This document shows, piece after piece, positions 41,103 to 50,702 of a DNA stretch of 64,000 nt. Source of the stretch: a bacterium. Its GTDB lineage: Bacteria > Bacillota > Clostridia > Lachnospirales > Lachnospiraceae. Under the pieces are notes generated by a model. It was not told where the DNA came from, did not search any database, and was given only the letters and a program-made list of their open reading frames with translations. The translations under genes were made by a program, and so were the position numbers. How positions within the stretch are numbered: position 1 is the first letter of the stretch; each line of letters opens with the position of its first letter. Location of the stretch: positions 1-64,000 of the forward strand of contig JAUNJY010000012.1 of the NCBI GenBank assembly GCA_030535455.1. Direction: 5' to 3'.

Positions 41103-42470
41103 GTGTTATTACCAAGTACCTATACAGATCGCATGAAAGAACTTCTTTCAAACGAGGAGTATGAAGCATATATCAAAAGCTTTGATGAGCCTCATCATGC
41201 GGGACTACGAGTGAATACATTAAAAATATCTGTAGAAGAATTTATGAAAATTTCTCCGTTTGAATTAAAGAGAGTCCCTTGGACTACAAACGGATTTTAT
41301 TATGATAAAAGTGAACAGCCGGCAAAACATCCGTATTATTATGCCGGACTATACTATATCCAAGAACCAAGTGCTATGACACCGGCCGCGCTTCTTCCAG
41401 TCGAAGAAGGCGACCGTGTCTTAGACCTTTGTGCTGCACCAGGTGGAAAGTCCACCGAGCTTGCAGCCAAATTAAATGGGACAGGCGTCTTAGTTACCAA
41501 CGATATTAGTAATTCAAGAGCCAAAGCGTTACTCAAGAACATTGAATTACAAGGGGTTCGCAATGCAATCGTTACAAGTGAGCCACCAGAAAAGTTAGGA
41601 AGATATTTCGAAGGCTATTTCGATAAGATTTTAGTAGATGCTCCTTGCTCAGGAGAAGGAATGTTCCGTAAGGACAACGCCCTAATCAAGAGCTGGGAAG
41701 AATATGGTGTTGAGTACTTTTCAAAAATTCAAAAGGAAATCATTGTGGAGGCAGCTAAGATGCTTCGAGCAGGCGGCCTTATGGTGTACTCGACATGTAC
41801 ATTTTCTCCGGAAGAAAATGAGCTTACGATTGAACATCTTAAGAACGAATTTCCTGAATTCAAAGTGCTAGACGTTGAAAGAGCAGAAGGATTTGACCAT
41901 GGCCACCCTGAATGGATTGGCAGTGAGGACAAAGAACTTAGTAACTGTGTTCGTATTTGGCCTCATAAAATCAACGGGGAGGGCCATTTTGTTGCACTTT
42001 TACAAAAAGGCGAAGACGAAGGAAGACGTAAGGTTAAGACGAAGACAGAACCTGTGAAGTTATCTGAGGAAGCATCTGTATTTTTAAAATCCATGGGTGT
42101 GAAATCATTTAAGAAAAATCATGAGATGTTTGAAGAACGACTTACCTCTTTACCAGAAGGTGTCGTGCCATTAAAAGGACTTCGTATCCTTAGAAGCGGC
42201 ATGTATCTTGGCGATGTTAAGAAAAATCGATTTGAGCCAGCACAGGCATTGGCATGTGCGCTTAAGAAAGAAGAGTTTGACAATCATATTGATCTCCCAC
42301 TTGATGACGAACGAGTAATCCGTTATCTAAAAGGGGAAACCATTGAAATAGAAGATAAGAAAGCAAGTGGTTATCAGCTTGTATGTGTGGATGGATATTC
42401 TTTAGGCTGGGGCAAGCTTAGCAAAGGAACTCTTAAGAACAAATACAATCCAGGTTGGAGATGGCTATAA
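41103..42470 (+). CDS. RsmB/NOP-family RNA m5C methyltransferase (RsmF-like)
   Basis: This is a 455-residue SAM-dependent methyltransferase with a GTG start (GGAG ten bases upstream). The first about 300 residues are the catalytic core: DLCAAPGGKSTELAA binds SAM, LVDAPCSGEGMFRKD has the PC motif, and MVYSTCTFSPEENE has the TC motif with the nucleophilic Cys. The C-terminal about 150 residues match the RsmF/YebU-type RNA-binding extension (SLGWGKLSKGTLKNKYNPG). It should make 5-methylcytosine in 16S rRNA or tRNA. It starts 16 bases after relQ. Confidence 0.9.
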   Translation: MLLPSTYTDRMKELLSNEEYEAYIKSFDEPHHAGLRVNTLKISVEEFMKISPFELKRVPWTTNGFYYDKSEQPAKHPYYYAGLYYIQEPSAMTPAALLPVEEGDRVLDLCAAPGGKSTELAAKLNGTGVLVTNDISNSRAKALLKNIELQGVRNAIVTSEPPEKLGRYFEGYFDKILVDAPCSGEGMFRKDNALIKSWEEYGVEYFSKIQKEIIVEAAKMLRAGGLMVYSTCTFSPEENELTIEHLKNEFPEFKVLDVERAEGFDHGHPEWIGSEDKELSNCVRIWPHKINGEGHFVALLQKGEDEGRRKVKTKTEPVKLSEEASVFLKSMGVKSFKKNHEMFEERLTSLPEGVVPLKGLRILRSGMYLGDVKKNRFEPAQALACALKKEEFDNHIDLPLDDERVIRYLKGETIEIEDKKASGYQLVCVDGYSLGWGKLSKGTLKNKYNPGWRWL

Positions 42471-42489
42471 TCCATTTGAAGGAGCAGTA

Positions 42490-43194
42490 ATGAAAAAGTT
42501 AAGACTTGATAAGTATCTGGCAGATATGGGCGTTGGTACAAGAAGTGAAGTAAAGATTGCAATCAAGCGCGGTCATGTCAAGGTAAATGGCGAGATTGTA
42601 AGGACACCAGAAGTAAAGGTGGACGACAACGACCAAGTATTTTACAATGACCAACAGGTTGGCTATGTGACTCACGAGTACTATATGCTAAATAAGCCTG
42701 CAGGTGTTGTTTCTGCAACAGAAGACAAGAGATGTGAAACTGTAATTGATCTAATCGAAACAAAGGCCAGAAAGGATTTGTTCCCGGTAGGCCGCTTAGA
42801 TAAAGATACAGAAGGACTTCTATTGATCACCAATGACGGTGATTTGGCACATCGCCTGTTATCCCCTAAGAAAAAGGTGGGGAAAGTTTATTATGCTAGG
42901 ATTCAGGGAAGAGTTACTAAAGAAGACATTGTAGCCTTTAAAGAGGGATTACAGGTAGATGAAGGATTTAAAGCACTGCCTGCTGAACTTAGAATCCTAA
43001 AATCCGACGAAATCTCAGAAATCGAATTAACCATTATGGAAGGTAAATTCCATCAGGTAAAAAGAATGTTTGAGGCAGTCGACAAAGAAGTGATTTATCT
43101 TAAGCGCTTATCCATGGGGGAACTTGTGCTGGATGAAACACTTGCGGTTGGGGAATACCGACCATTAACAGAAGAAGAAATTAATAAATTTTAG
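42490..43194 (+). CDS. rsuA: 16S rRNA pseudouridine synthase, RsuA family
   Basis: This 234-residue protein has an N-terminal S4 RNA-binding domain (LRLDKYLADMGVGTRSEVK) and an RsuA/RluB/E/F catalytic domain. The catalytic Asp is in VGRLDKDTEGLLLITND; MLNKPAGVVSATEDKR and EGKFHQVKRMFEA are family motifs. It converts one uridine of 16S rRNA (U516 in E. coli) to pseudouridine. GGAG precedes the ATG, 19 bases after the methyltransferase gene. The neighbours also modify RNA, so this is a translation-maturation operon. Confidence 0.93.
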   Translation: MKKLRLDKYLADMGVGTRSEVKIAIKRGHVKVNGEIVRTPEVKVDDNDQVFYNDQQVGYVTHEYYMLNKPAGVVSATEDKRCETVIDLIETKARKDLFPVGRLDKDTEGLLLITNDGDLAHRLLSPKKKVGKVYYARIQGRVTKEDIVAFKEGLQVDEGFKALPAELRILKSDEISEIELTIMEGKFHQVKRMFEAVDKEVIYLKRLSMGELVLDETLAVGEYRPLTEEEINKF

Positions 43195-43215
43195 GAACAT
43201 TTTGGCGGAGGATAC

Positions 43216-43863
43216 ATGTTAAATAATATAAATGCAGTTATTTTTGATTTAGATGGCACTCTTGTCGATTCCATGTGGATGTGGAAACGAATCGACATTG
43301 AATTCCTGGGGGAACGTGGAATTGAGTTGCCAGATGACTTACAACGAGCAATTTCCGGCATGAGCTTTACTGAGACAGCAACCTACTTTAAGACTCGTTT
43401 TAAATTAGAAGAGTCCATTGAAGAGATTAAAGAAATCTGGAATGGCATGGCATATGACAAATATATGAATGAAACGCCTTTAAAACAAGGCTGCCTTGCT
43501 TTCTTAAAAGATCTTAAGAGCCGTGGAATTAAAACTGGTATTGCAACAAGCAACTCCAGACATTTAGTGGAAAGTGTTACAAAACAGCTTTCCATCGATA
43601 CGTATTTTGATACGATCCGTACTTCCTGTGAAGTGAAAAAAGGTAAGCCTGCTCCTGATATTTATGAATTAGTAGCAAGCGAACTTGGCGTAGAGCCAAA
43701 ACACTGCCTTGTGTTTGAAGATATTACGCAAGGAATTATGGCAGGAAAAAGTGCAAACATGAAAGTATGTGCGATTGAAGATGAGTATTCCGAATTTGAA
43801 CGGGAAGAAAAGATTCGCCTCGCAGATTATTATATAAAGAACTATGATGAAATCACTAGATAG
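43216..43863 (+). CDS. HAD-IA family phosphatase
   Basis: This is a 215-residue HAD hydrolase. Motif I is VIFDLDGTLVDSMWMW (nucleophile and acid/base Asp), motif II is GIATSNSRHL, motif III is KKGKPAPDIYE and motif IV is CLVFEDITQGIMAG. The helical cap lies between motifs I and II, as in beta-phosphoglucomutase and related phosphatases. The substrate cannot be named. GGCGGAGG precedes the ATG. It belongs to the relQ-recU run. Confidence 0.92.
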   Translation: MLNNINAVIFDLDGTLVDSMWMWKRIDIEFLGERGIELPDDLQRAISGMSFTETATYFKTRFKLEESIEEIKEIWNGMAYDKYMNETPLKQGCLAFLKDLKSRGIKTGIATSNSRHLVESVTKQLSIDTYFDTIRTSCEVKKGKPAPDIYELVASELGVEPKHCLVFEDITQGIMAGKSANMKVCAIEDEYSEFEREEKIRLADYYIKNYDEITR

Positions 43864-43891
43864 ATGTGAAGATTAGAAATGGAGTTTTAAA

Positions 43892-45943
43892 ATGACAAAA
43901 GGTTTTTTACCAATTTGTAAACAGGATATGATCGATCGTGGAATCGAGCAGTTAGACTTTGTCTATGTTATCGGGGATGCTTATGTAGATCATACTTCCT
44001 TTGGACCAGCAATTATCAGCCGTGTATTAGAAGCAAACGGATATTCCGTAGGTATTATTTCACAGCCGGATTGGAAGGACAAAAACAGTATCAATATTTT
44101 AGGTGAACCAAGACTTGGGTTCCTAGTATGTGGCGGTAACATGGATACCATGGTAAACCACTATACAGTAGCAAAGAAAAAACGTAAGATGGATAACTAT
44201 ACGCCAGGCGGTGTAATGGGCAAACGTCCTGACCGTGCAACCATCGTATACAGTAAATTAATCCGTCAAATGTATAAAGATACTCCGATCATCATTGGTG
44301 GTATTGAAGCTTCTCTTCGTAGAATGGCTCACTATGATTACTGGGGTGATGATGTAAGAAAGTCCATCTTACTTGAATCCGGTGCAGATATCCTTTCTTA
44401 CGGCATGGGTGAAAAATCCATCGTTGAAATCGCAGATGCATTAGCAAGCGGTATTGAAGCACAGTACATTACATTTATTGATGGTACTGTGTACAAGACA
44501 AAAGATATCTCTGGCGTGTATGACTATATTATGTTACCAAGCTTCGAGGAAATTCTTGCAAGCAAGCGTAAGTTTGCAGAAAGCTTCTATACACAATATA
44601 TCAATACAGATCCATTTGCAGCAAAGAAATTAATCGAGCCATATAAAGATGGAACGTATGTGGTTCAAAATACACCTTCTAAGCCACTTACAGAAGATGA
44701 GATGAACTGGGTATATTCTTTACCATATATGAGAAATTACCATCCATCTTATGAAAAAGACGGCGGTATCCCTGCGCTTGCTGACCTTAAGTTCAGTTTG
44801 ACAAACAACCGTGGATGCTTTGGTGGCTGTAGCTTCTGTGCATTAACATTCCATCAGGGACGTATCATGCAGACTAGAAGCCATGAGTCAATTATTGACG
44901 AAGCAAAGATCATGATCGAAGATAAAGACTTTAAAGGTAATATTTTCGATGTTGGTGGTCCAACAGCAAACTTTAGACATAAAGCATGTTCAAAACAAGA
45001 AACACATGGTGCGTGTCCAAAGAAACAATGTTTAACTCCAAAACCATGTAAGAACCTTAAGATCGACCATACAGACTTTACAGAGTTACTAAAAAAACTT
45101 CGTGAACTTCCAAAGGTAAAACGTGTATTTATCCGTTCCGGTATCCGTTTCGATTACCTGATCAATGATCCAGATGATACATTTATCAAAGAATTATGTG
45201 AACATCACGTAAGTGGACAGTTAAAGGTTGCTCCAGAGCATATCAGCGATGAAGTATTAAAACTTATGGGTAAACCTGAAAATTCTGTATACGAACGTTT
45301 TATGAAGAAATATAAACAAGTAAATAATCAGTTAGGCAAGAAACAATACGTAGTTCCTTACCTTATGTCCTCCCATCCAGGTTCCTCTTTAAAAGAAGCA
45401 GTAGAACTTGCAGAGTACATTCGTGATCTTGGTTATATGCCAGAACAGGTACAGGATTTCTACCCAACACCTTCCACATTATCTACTTGTATGTACTATA
45501 CAGAATTAAATCCAGAAACAATGGAAAAAGTGTACGTGCCTAAATCTCCTCATGAGAAAGCTATGCAACGTGCATTAATCCAATATCGTAATCCAAAGAA
45601 CTATGATTTAATCATTGAAGCATTAGTAGCAGCTGGCCGTGAAGACCTTATCGGTTTCGACAAACATTGTCTAGTTCGCCCAGCATATAAAGATAAAGAT
45701 CGTTTTGGTACTAAGAGAAATCCTAAGACTGGTGTAAAAACTGCACAAGGCAAAAACGCCAAGTCACAAAACCCTAAATCAGCAAGAAACGGCAAGACTT
45801 CCGATCAAGGAAGGGGAAGAAAAGGCAAGAGCGATCAAAACAGTAAATATGAAAAATCCGGATTTGGCCCAAGACCTACCAAAGATCAAGGCGGCAAAAA
45901 GAAGAAGGCAATTCGTAATTTACACAAAGCTAAGAAAGCCTAA
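43892..45943 (+). CDS. YgiQ family radical SAM protein
   Basis: This 683-residue protein has the UPF0313/YgiQ layout: a cobalamin-binding-like N-terminal domain (about 1-290; [20 protein letters not shown]), the radical SAM domain with the 4Fe-4S motif FGGCSFCA preceded by RGC (Cys-x3-Cys-x2-Cys, about residue 307), and the DUF3362 region ending in [13 protein letters not shown]. The last about 70 residues are basic and disordered (Lys, Gly, Asn, Gln), a usual YgiQ feature that might bind nucleic acid. The reaction is unknown. AATGGAG precedes the ATG. Confidence 0.94.
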   Translation: MTKGFLPICKQDMIDRGIEQLDFVYVIGDAYVDHTSFGPAIISRVLEANGYSVGIISQPDWKDKNSINILGEPRLGFLVCGGNMDTMVNHYTVAKKKRKMDNYTPGGVMGKRPDRATIVYSKLIRQMYKDTPIIIGGIEASLRRMAHYDYWGDDVRKSILLESGADILSYGMGEKSIVEIADALASGIEAQYITFIDGTVYKTKDISGVYDYIMLPSFEEILASKRKFAESFYTQYINTDPFAAKKLIEPYKDGTYVVQNTPSKPLTEDEMNWVYSLPYMRNYHPSYEKDGGIPALADLKFSLTNNRGCFGGCSFCALTFHQGRIMQTRSHESIIDEAKIMIEDKDFKGNIFDVGGPTANFRHKACSKQETHGACPKKQCLTPKPCKNLKIDHTDFTELLKKLRELPKVKRVFIRSGIRFDYLINDPDDTFIKELCEHHVSGQLKVAPEHISDEVLKLMGKPENSVYERFMKKYKQVNNQLGKKQYVVPYLMSSHPGSSLKEAVELAEYIRDLGYMPEQVQDFYPTPSTLSTCMYYTELNPETMEKVYVPKSPHEKAMQRALIQYRNPKNYDLIIEALVAAGREDLIGFDKHCLVRPAYKDKDRFGTKRNPKTGVKTAQGKNAKSQNPKSARNGKTSDQGRGRKGKSDQNSKYEKSGFGPRPTKDQGGKKKKAIRNLHKAKKA

Positions 45944-46004
45944 AAGCCTTTCAACCAATGAATAAAGATTACTAAAAGTTACGTAAGAAGAAAGGATTGG
46001 TAGT

Positions 46005-46667
46005 ATGGACACTTCAAAGAAGCAACAAAAAAAGAAGAAGTCGATTATGCCCGGTGCATTCGGCTATATCGCGACAAAGAAAAAGTCCTACCTATGTAGG
46101 GTAGGCATCTATGCCGCAATTGGTATTGCAATTTTTGTTTTTGGTTTACTGGTAAATAAGTTTGATCATGCAAACATATTTACGATTTTAGCTATTTTAA
46201 TGGTACTGCCTGCCGCAAAGGCAATGGTAGCCGTTATCGTTTTCGCTAGATTTAAGACAGTATCATCGGACCGTTATCAGGCCGTATTTGAAGCAACAAC
46301 TGCCAATCTTTCTGATTATCATTCTTTGAAAGAAGTAATGGCTAGTACAAGCGTAATCGATAGTAAAGTAACACTTCTTACAGATGTAGTGTTTACTTCC
46401 GTTGATAAAGTGATGAACCTGGATTTTGCCCTCCTGACCGAGCACGGCTTCTACGGCCTTGTAGGGAAGAGCAACCAAGACGTATCCTATATGACGAACT
46501 ACCTTAAGGATACCCTAAAAGAACATCACAATTCCTGTGAAGTAAAGCTCACTGAGAAAGAAGATAAGTTTTTATCCTATGCAAGAGCCATAGGAGCAAA
46601 TGGGGTAGACGACGATGCCTATAACGAAAAAGTCGTTAAGACCATAGAGACGTTAATCGTGAAGTAG
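46005..46667 (+). CDS. Unknown protein with two membrane helices
   Basis: This 220-residue protein has a Lys-rich start (KKQQKKKKS), two membrane helices (about residues 33-53 and 57-79) and a cytoplasmic C-terminal domain of about 140 residues. I recognise no characterised family; similar proteins seem common in Lachnospiraceae, from memory. The C-terminal part could be a degraded nuclease- or NERD-like domain, but no catalytic motif is seen. It sits 10 bases before an RluA-family gene and is surely in the same operon. Confidence 0.65.
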   Translation: MDTSKKQQKKKKSIMPGAFGYIATKKKSYLCRVGIYAAIGIAIFVFGLLVNKFDHANIFTILAILMVLPAAKAMVAVIVFARFKTVSSDRYQAVFEATTANLSDYHSLKEVMASTSVIDSKVTLLTDVVFTSVDKVMNLDFALLTEHGFYGLVGKSNQDVSYMTNYLKDTLKEHHNSCEVKLTEKEDKFLSYARAIGANGVDDDAYNEKVVKTIETLIVK

Positions 46668-46677
46668 AAGGAAAACT

Positions 46678-47658
46678 ATGAGAGAATTAAAAATTGGAAA
46701 ACAGGAAGCAGGTCAGCGTCTTGATAAATTCCTAGAGAAATATCTGGATACTGCACCAAAAAGCTTTTTCTATAAAATGCTTCGTAAGAAGAATATAACC
46801 TTAAATGATAAGAAAGCAGAAGGAATTGAGCGTGTCCAAGTGGACGACGTGGTAAAGCTGTGGCTTTCCGAAGAGACCATTGAGAACTTCCGCAGCAAGA
46901 AGGAAGAGGCAGCCAAAGTCCTAGAAAACATCCAAACGGAAAAGCTAGATATCATTTATGAAAATGAACACGTGCTTTTGATCAATAAGCCAGCCGGCAT
47001 GTTATCCCAAAAGGCACAGAAGGACGATGTTTCCTTAATCGAGCATCTTACCAACTACCTTCTTGAGTCCGGCCAGTTAACCTATGAACAAATGGCAACC
47101 TTCCGCCCAGGGATCTGTAATCGACTTGACCGTAATACGTCGGGCATCATCGTTGCAGGAAAGTCCTTATACGGCCTTCAGACTATGGGTGAAATCATCA
47201 AGAACCGTGATATCGACAAGTATTACTACTGTGTTGTAAAAGGAAGAATTGCAAAGAAGCAATTAATCGACGGTTATTTATATAAAAATAAGAACCGTAA
47301 CAAAGTAACGATTACAAAAGAACCAGTAGAAGATGCGGACTATATCAAGACAGAATATGAGCCAATCAAGTCTAATGATGACTTTACACTGCTTCGTGTA
47401 AAATTAATCACAGGCCGTTCCCATCAGATTCGTGCCCATCTTCAAAGCATTGGCCACCCAATTATCGGTGACGGTAAGTACGGTGATGTCCAAGTAAATA
47501 AGGAAATGAAGAAACAATACAAGTTAAAACATCACCTTCTTCACTCTAGGGAATTACATTTCAAAGAGATGCCAGAAGAATTAAGTGATCTTCAAAATAA
47601 GGTGATTTATGCACCGCTTCCAGACTATTTCGAAAAGATCATCAAGTATGAGTTTTAG
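46678..47658 (+). CDS. RluA-family 23S rRNA pseudouridine synthase
   Basis: This 326-residue protein has an S4 domain at the start (AGQRLDKFLEKYLDTAP, about 10-70) and the RluA catalytic core. The catalytic Asp lies in CNRLDRNTSGIIVAGKS, and GRSHQIRAHLQSIGHPIIGD is the second family motif. It makes pseudouridine in 23S rRNA; which site (RluC- or RluD-like) cannot be told. Its start follows the upstream stop by 10 bases, with GAAGGA as the binding site. Confidence 0.93.
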   Translation: MRELKIGKQEAGQRLDKFLEKYLDTAPKSFFYKMLRKKNITLNDKKAEGIERVQVDDVVKLWLSEETIENFRSKKEEAAKVLENIQTEKLDIIYENEHVLLINKPAGMLSQKAQKDDVSLIEHLTNYLLESGQLTYEQMATFRPGICNRLDRNTSGIIVAGKSLYGLQTMGEIIKNRDIDKYYYCVVKGRIAKKQLIDGYLYKNKNRNKVTITKEPVEDADYIKTEYEPIKSNDDFTLLRVKLITGRSHQIRAHLQSIGHPIIGDGKYGDVQVNKEMKKQYKLKHHLLHSRELHFKEMPEELSDLQNKVIYAPLPDYFEKIIKYEF

Positions 47659-47684
47659 AAAGTAACGGGGGAGGAAACAAGCAT

Positions 47685-48218
47685 ATGCCATCGTGGAATT
47701 CTAGGGGGCTTAGAGGTTCTACTTTAGAGGAACTTGTAAATATGACAAATGAAAAGTATCAACTAAATCATCTGGCATTAATTCAAAAAATTCCGACACC
47801 AATCAAGCCAATTCGCATTGACCAGCAGAGCAGACATATCACCCTTGCTTATTTTGAGCAAAAGAGTACGGTCGATTATATCGGTGTAGTCCAAGGCGTG
47901 CCCGTCTGTTTTGATGCCAAGGAATGTGCAACCGACACATTCCCGCTTCAAAACGTCCATGCCCATCAGGTCGAGTTCATGGAAGAGTACGAACGCCAGC
48001 ATGGCGTGGCCTTCCTGCTCATTTACTTTGCCAAAAGAAATGTCTTCTATTATCTGACGTTTAGGGATCTGAAAGTCTTCTGGGACCGCGCCCAAAATGG
48101 CGGTCGCAAAAGCTTCACGTTTGCAGAACTGAAGGAAGAATACATTATAAGCTCTAAAAACGGCGTATTCGTCCACTATTTAGAGCCACTAAGCAAGGAT
48201 CTGGCTTCGAGAGAATAA
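47685..48218 (+). CDS. recU: Holliday junction resolvase RecU
   Basis: This 177-residue protein matches RecU of Firmicutes: RGLRGSTLEELVNMTNE at the N-terminus, STVDYIGVVQGVPVCFDAKE with the PD-(D/E)XK acids, FPLQNVHAHQVEFMEEYERQ and GVAFLLIYFA. It cleaves four-way DNA junctions during recombinational repair. GGGGGAGG precedes the ATG. It is the last gene of the relQ operon and is followed by a terminator. Confidence 0.94.
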   Translation: MPSWNSRGLRGSTLEELVNMTNEKYQLNHLALIQKIPTPIKPIRIDQQSRHITLAYFEQKSTVDYIGVVQGVPVCFDAKECATDTFPLQNVHAHQVEFMEEYERQHGVAFLLIYFAKRNVFYYLTFRDLKVFWDRAQNGGRKSFTFAELKEEYIISSKNGVFVHYLEPLSKDLASRE

Positions 48219-48230
48219 AGAATAGCAGAG

Positions 48231-48262
48231 AAAGCTGTCGCAGATATGTGGCAGCTTTTTTT
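48231..48262 (+). terminator. Intrinsic terminator after recU
   Basis: AAGCTGTC pairs with GGCAGCTT (one wobble) and a seven-T run follows. Confidence 0.82.
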
Positions 48263-48271
48263 ACGCGAATT

Positions 48272-48362
48272 ACGAGCCAAAGTCATGTGAACATGACCTT
48301 GGCGACTGGCGCGATAACCAGAGAAACTCGCAAAGTGTGTTTCTTCTGGTTGAGTAACTGGC
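48272..48362. other. Two tandem intergenic hairpins
   Basis: GCCAAAGTCATGT-GA-ACATGACCTTGGC (48272-48301) is a 13-bp stem with one wobble. AACCAGA and TCTGGTT (about 48317-48352) form a second stem around GAAAC/GTTTC. Their G+C content is higher than the surroundings and there is no ORF. The region could be a mobile structured repeat or a small RNA. Confidence 0.45.
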
Positions 48363-48458
48363 ACACCACGCCGTCCTCAAAAGGAAAAGATAGAATAATT
48401 TGTATAATATGTGTATAATAGAGAGTATATGTAGCTCAAGACAAAGGAGGAATTAGTT

Positions 48459-49250
48459 ATGAAATTAGGATTTATTGGTTGCGGAAATATGGCAACAGCA
48501 ATTATTAATGGAATAGTTACTAATCAAATTGTAAAGGCAGAAGAGATCATCGTTTCCGACAAAAGTGGTTCTGCTGCTAAAAGAGTAGAGAAATATGGCA
48601 TTACAGCAATCACAGACAATCGTGAACTTGTTAGGCAATCAGATATCATTGTATTCGCAGTAAAACCTCAATATATTGGAGAGGTAATGGCTGATATCAA
48701 GGATCTTATTACAGCAGACAAACTATGCATCAGCATCGTAGCAGGAAAAACAATCGAATGGTTCCATGAACACCTTACAAAAGAAATAAAGCTAGTTCGT
48801 ACAATGCCAAATACTCCAGCATTAGTAGGTGCCGGCATGACAGGTGTCTGTGCAAATGAGAATGTAACCAAAGAAGACATGGATGAAGCATTAAGAATTC
48901 TCAAAGGATTTGGCAAGGCAGAAGTAGTTCCAGAAAACTTAATGGACGTAGTAGTAAGCGTAAGTGGAAGCGCTCCAGCCTATGTCTTCATGTTTATCGA
49001 AGCAATGGCCGATGCAGCCGTAGCCGACGGCATGCCAAGAGCCCAGGCCTATGAATTTGCAGCCCAAGCTGTAATGGGCAGTGCCAAGCTTATGATGGAA
49101 ACCGGCAAGCATCCAGGCGAGTTAAAAGACATGGTATGCAGCCCAGGCGGAACTACCATTGAAGCTGTTAGGGTACTGGAACAGAAAGGGTTTAGAAGCG
49201 CTGTTATTGAGGCTATGAAGAGTTGTGCTGAAGTGGCTAGGAACTTATAA
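48459..49250 (+). CDS. proC: Pyrroline-5-carboxylate reductase
   Basis: This 263-residue enzyme has the N-terminal Rossmann fold KLGFIGCGNMATAIINGI, the VFAVKPQYIGEVM strand, LVRTMPNTPALVGAGMTG and the C-terminal dimer domain with SGSAPAYVFMFIEAMADA and CSPGGTTIEAVRVLE. It reduces pyrroline-5-carboxylate to proline with NAD(P)H. It is cytoplasmic and monocistronic. GGAGG precedes the ATG. Two TATAAT boxes (48403-48408 and 48414-48419) lie upstream. Confidence 0.97.
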   Translation: MKLGFIGCGNMATAIINGIVTNQIVKAEEIIVSDKSGSAAKRVEKYGITAITDNRELVRQSDIIVFAVKPQYIGEVMADIKDLITADKLCISIVAGKTIEWFHEHLTKEIKLVRTMPNTPALVGAGMTGVCANENVTKEDMDEALRILKGFGKAEVVPENLMDVVVSVSGSAPAYVFMFIEAMADAAVADGMPRAQAYEFAAQAVMGSAKLMMETGKHPGELKDMVCSPGGTTIEAVRVLEQKGFRSAVIEAMKSCAEVARNL

Positions 49251-49265
49251 TATATTTGAAATGTG

Positions 49266-49297
49266 AAAAGTCAGACTTTTGTAGTCTGGCTTTTTAT
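49266..49297 (+). terminator. Intrinsic terminator after proC
   Basis: AAAAGTCAGAC pairs with GTCTGGCTTTT and T residues follow. Confidence 0.85.
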
Positions 49298-49421
49298 TAA
49301 GTTTAGGTGATATCTTTTTTGCGATCCCTAAATATGTGCTTGACTAAATCTAACTTTAATAATTTACTTATTTGTACAAATATGATAAAATATGGTAAAA
49401 AATACACAAGAAGGAGAAAGT

Positions 49422-50580
49422 ATGCAAAAAGAGAGAGAGTCTAACTTTGAATTATTACGAATACTTGCAATGGTTTTAATTATTACTTATCATTATTGCT
49501 TACATGGAAATGGCGGGACTATTTTTAGCGGAGAAATATGTGGTAATCAAATAATATCAGTTTTATTTGGATCATGGGGAATTGTAGGAGTATTTTTATT
49601 CGTTTTTATAAGCGCATATTTCTTGATAGATTCAAAGCACTATAAAATTGAAAAGGTAATATTAATTGCTCTTTCAACTAGTTTTTATGCTGTGTTAATT
49701 CTATGCATTATGAAGATGAGTAAGACAGCTGATTTTGAACTGAAATATATATTGAAATCATTTCTTTGTCCGCTGACAGATCAATATTGGTTTATTCCGT
49801 CCTATATAATGCTTTTTTTATTCTATCCTTTTTTAAATAAGTTTATTAAGTCGGTATCAAGAACAACATTATTATATTTAGTATTATTACTTACAATGAC
49901 AATCCCATTATATAGAAGTATTATAAAAGTTGCTCCTGTTCATTTATTTAGTTTATTTATTTATTTAGGTCTAAAGAAACAAGCAATTATATATTTATCT
50001 TTATTTATTAATGGGATATCTAAAAGGGTCATCGAATAACTTTTTTGAAAGAAATGCTAAAAGAGGATTTTGTATAACGATATCTTTATCAGTCTTAACC
50101 TATATTTTATGGCTTGTAGTAGAACAACATATACATCTGGGAATTTATTATGATTTATATAGAGTATTTTTTATAAATAGATTTTCACCAATATCTATTC
50201 TAATTGCTATATTTTTATTCTATATTTTTAAAAATATGAAAATTCCAAATTCAAAGCTAATTAATAATATTGCAAAGTCAACATTAGGAATTTATCTAAT
50301 TCATGAAAATCCAAGTTTGTATTATGTTTTATGGAATAAATGGTTGCATGTTAACGTAGCATACTATAAGCCAATATATTTATTACATATGTTATTATCC
50401 GTCATTTTGATATTTATTGTTTGTTATATGATTGATTGGTTTAGATTAAATATATTAGAGAGATATGTGGTTATTCCTTTAATGAAACAAAGTAAATTGA
50501 TTAAAAAGATAAATATAATATACAATGAGCAGATTATGAGAACTACAGTGCCAAAGGATAGTATTACGATCACAGAATGA
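49422..50580 (+). pseudogene. Acyltransferase-3 family membrane protein, frameshifted
   Basis: Two overlapping frames, to 50039 and from about 50011, together encode one acyltransferase_3 (O-acetylase-like) protein of about 385 residues. The first part has the family start NFELLRILAMVLIITYHY and several membrane helices; the second has NNIAKSTLGIYLIHENPS and the last helices. At AATGGGATATC (50010-50020) reading one G fewer gives the expected G-Y-L-K-G-S-S-N-N-F-F join, so a one-base insertion in GGG (50013-50015) explains the break. ATG 49422 with AAGGAG is the preferred start. It would O-acetylate a surface polysaccharide. Base composition is more AT-rich than its neighbours. Confidence 0.8.
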
Positions 50581-50650
50581 TTATGTTGAATAAACAGAAT
50601 GCAATTTCAATCAGTATGGTTTGATGGTATATAAATAAATATGTGATATA

Positions 50651-50692
50651 AAAAAGACGAGAGTACAAAAAGAAAATGTACTCTCGTCTTTA
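50651..50692. terminator. Bidirectional terminator
   Basis: AAAGACGAGAGTACA pairs with TGTACTCTCGTCTTT, with A and T runs on the flanks. It separates convergent genes. Confidence 0.9.
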
Positions 50693-50702
50693 TGTTTCTT
50701 TT

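Noticed and set aside
50010..50020. Programmed frameshift in the acyltransferase gene
   Set aside because: There is no slippery heptamer or clear downstream stimulatory structure; a simple insertion explains the break better.
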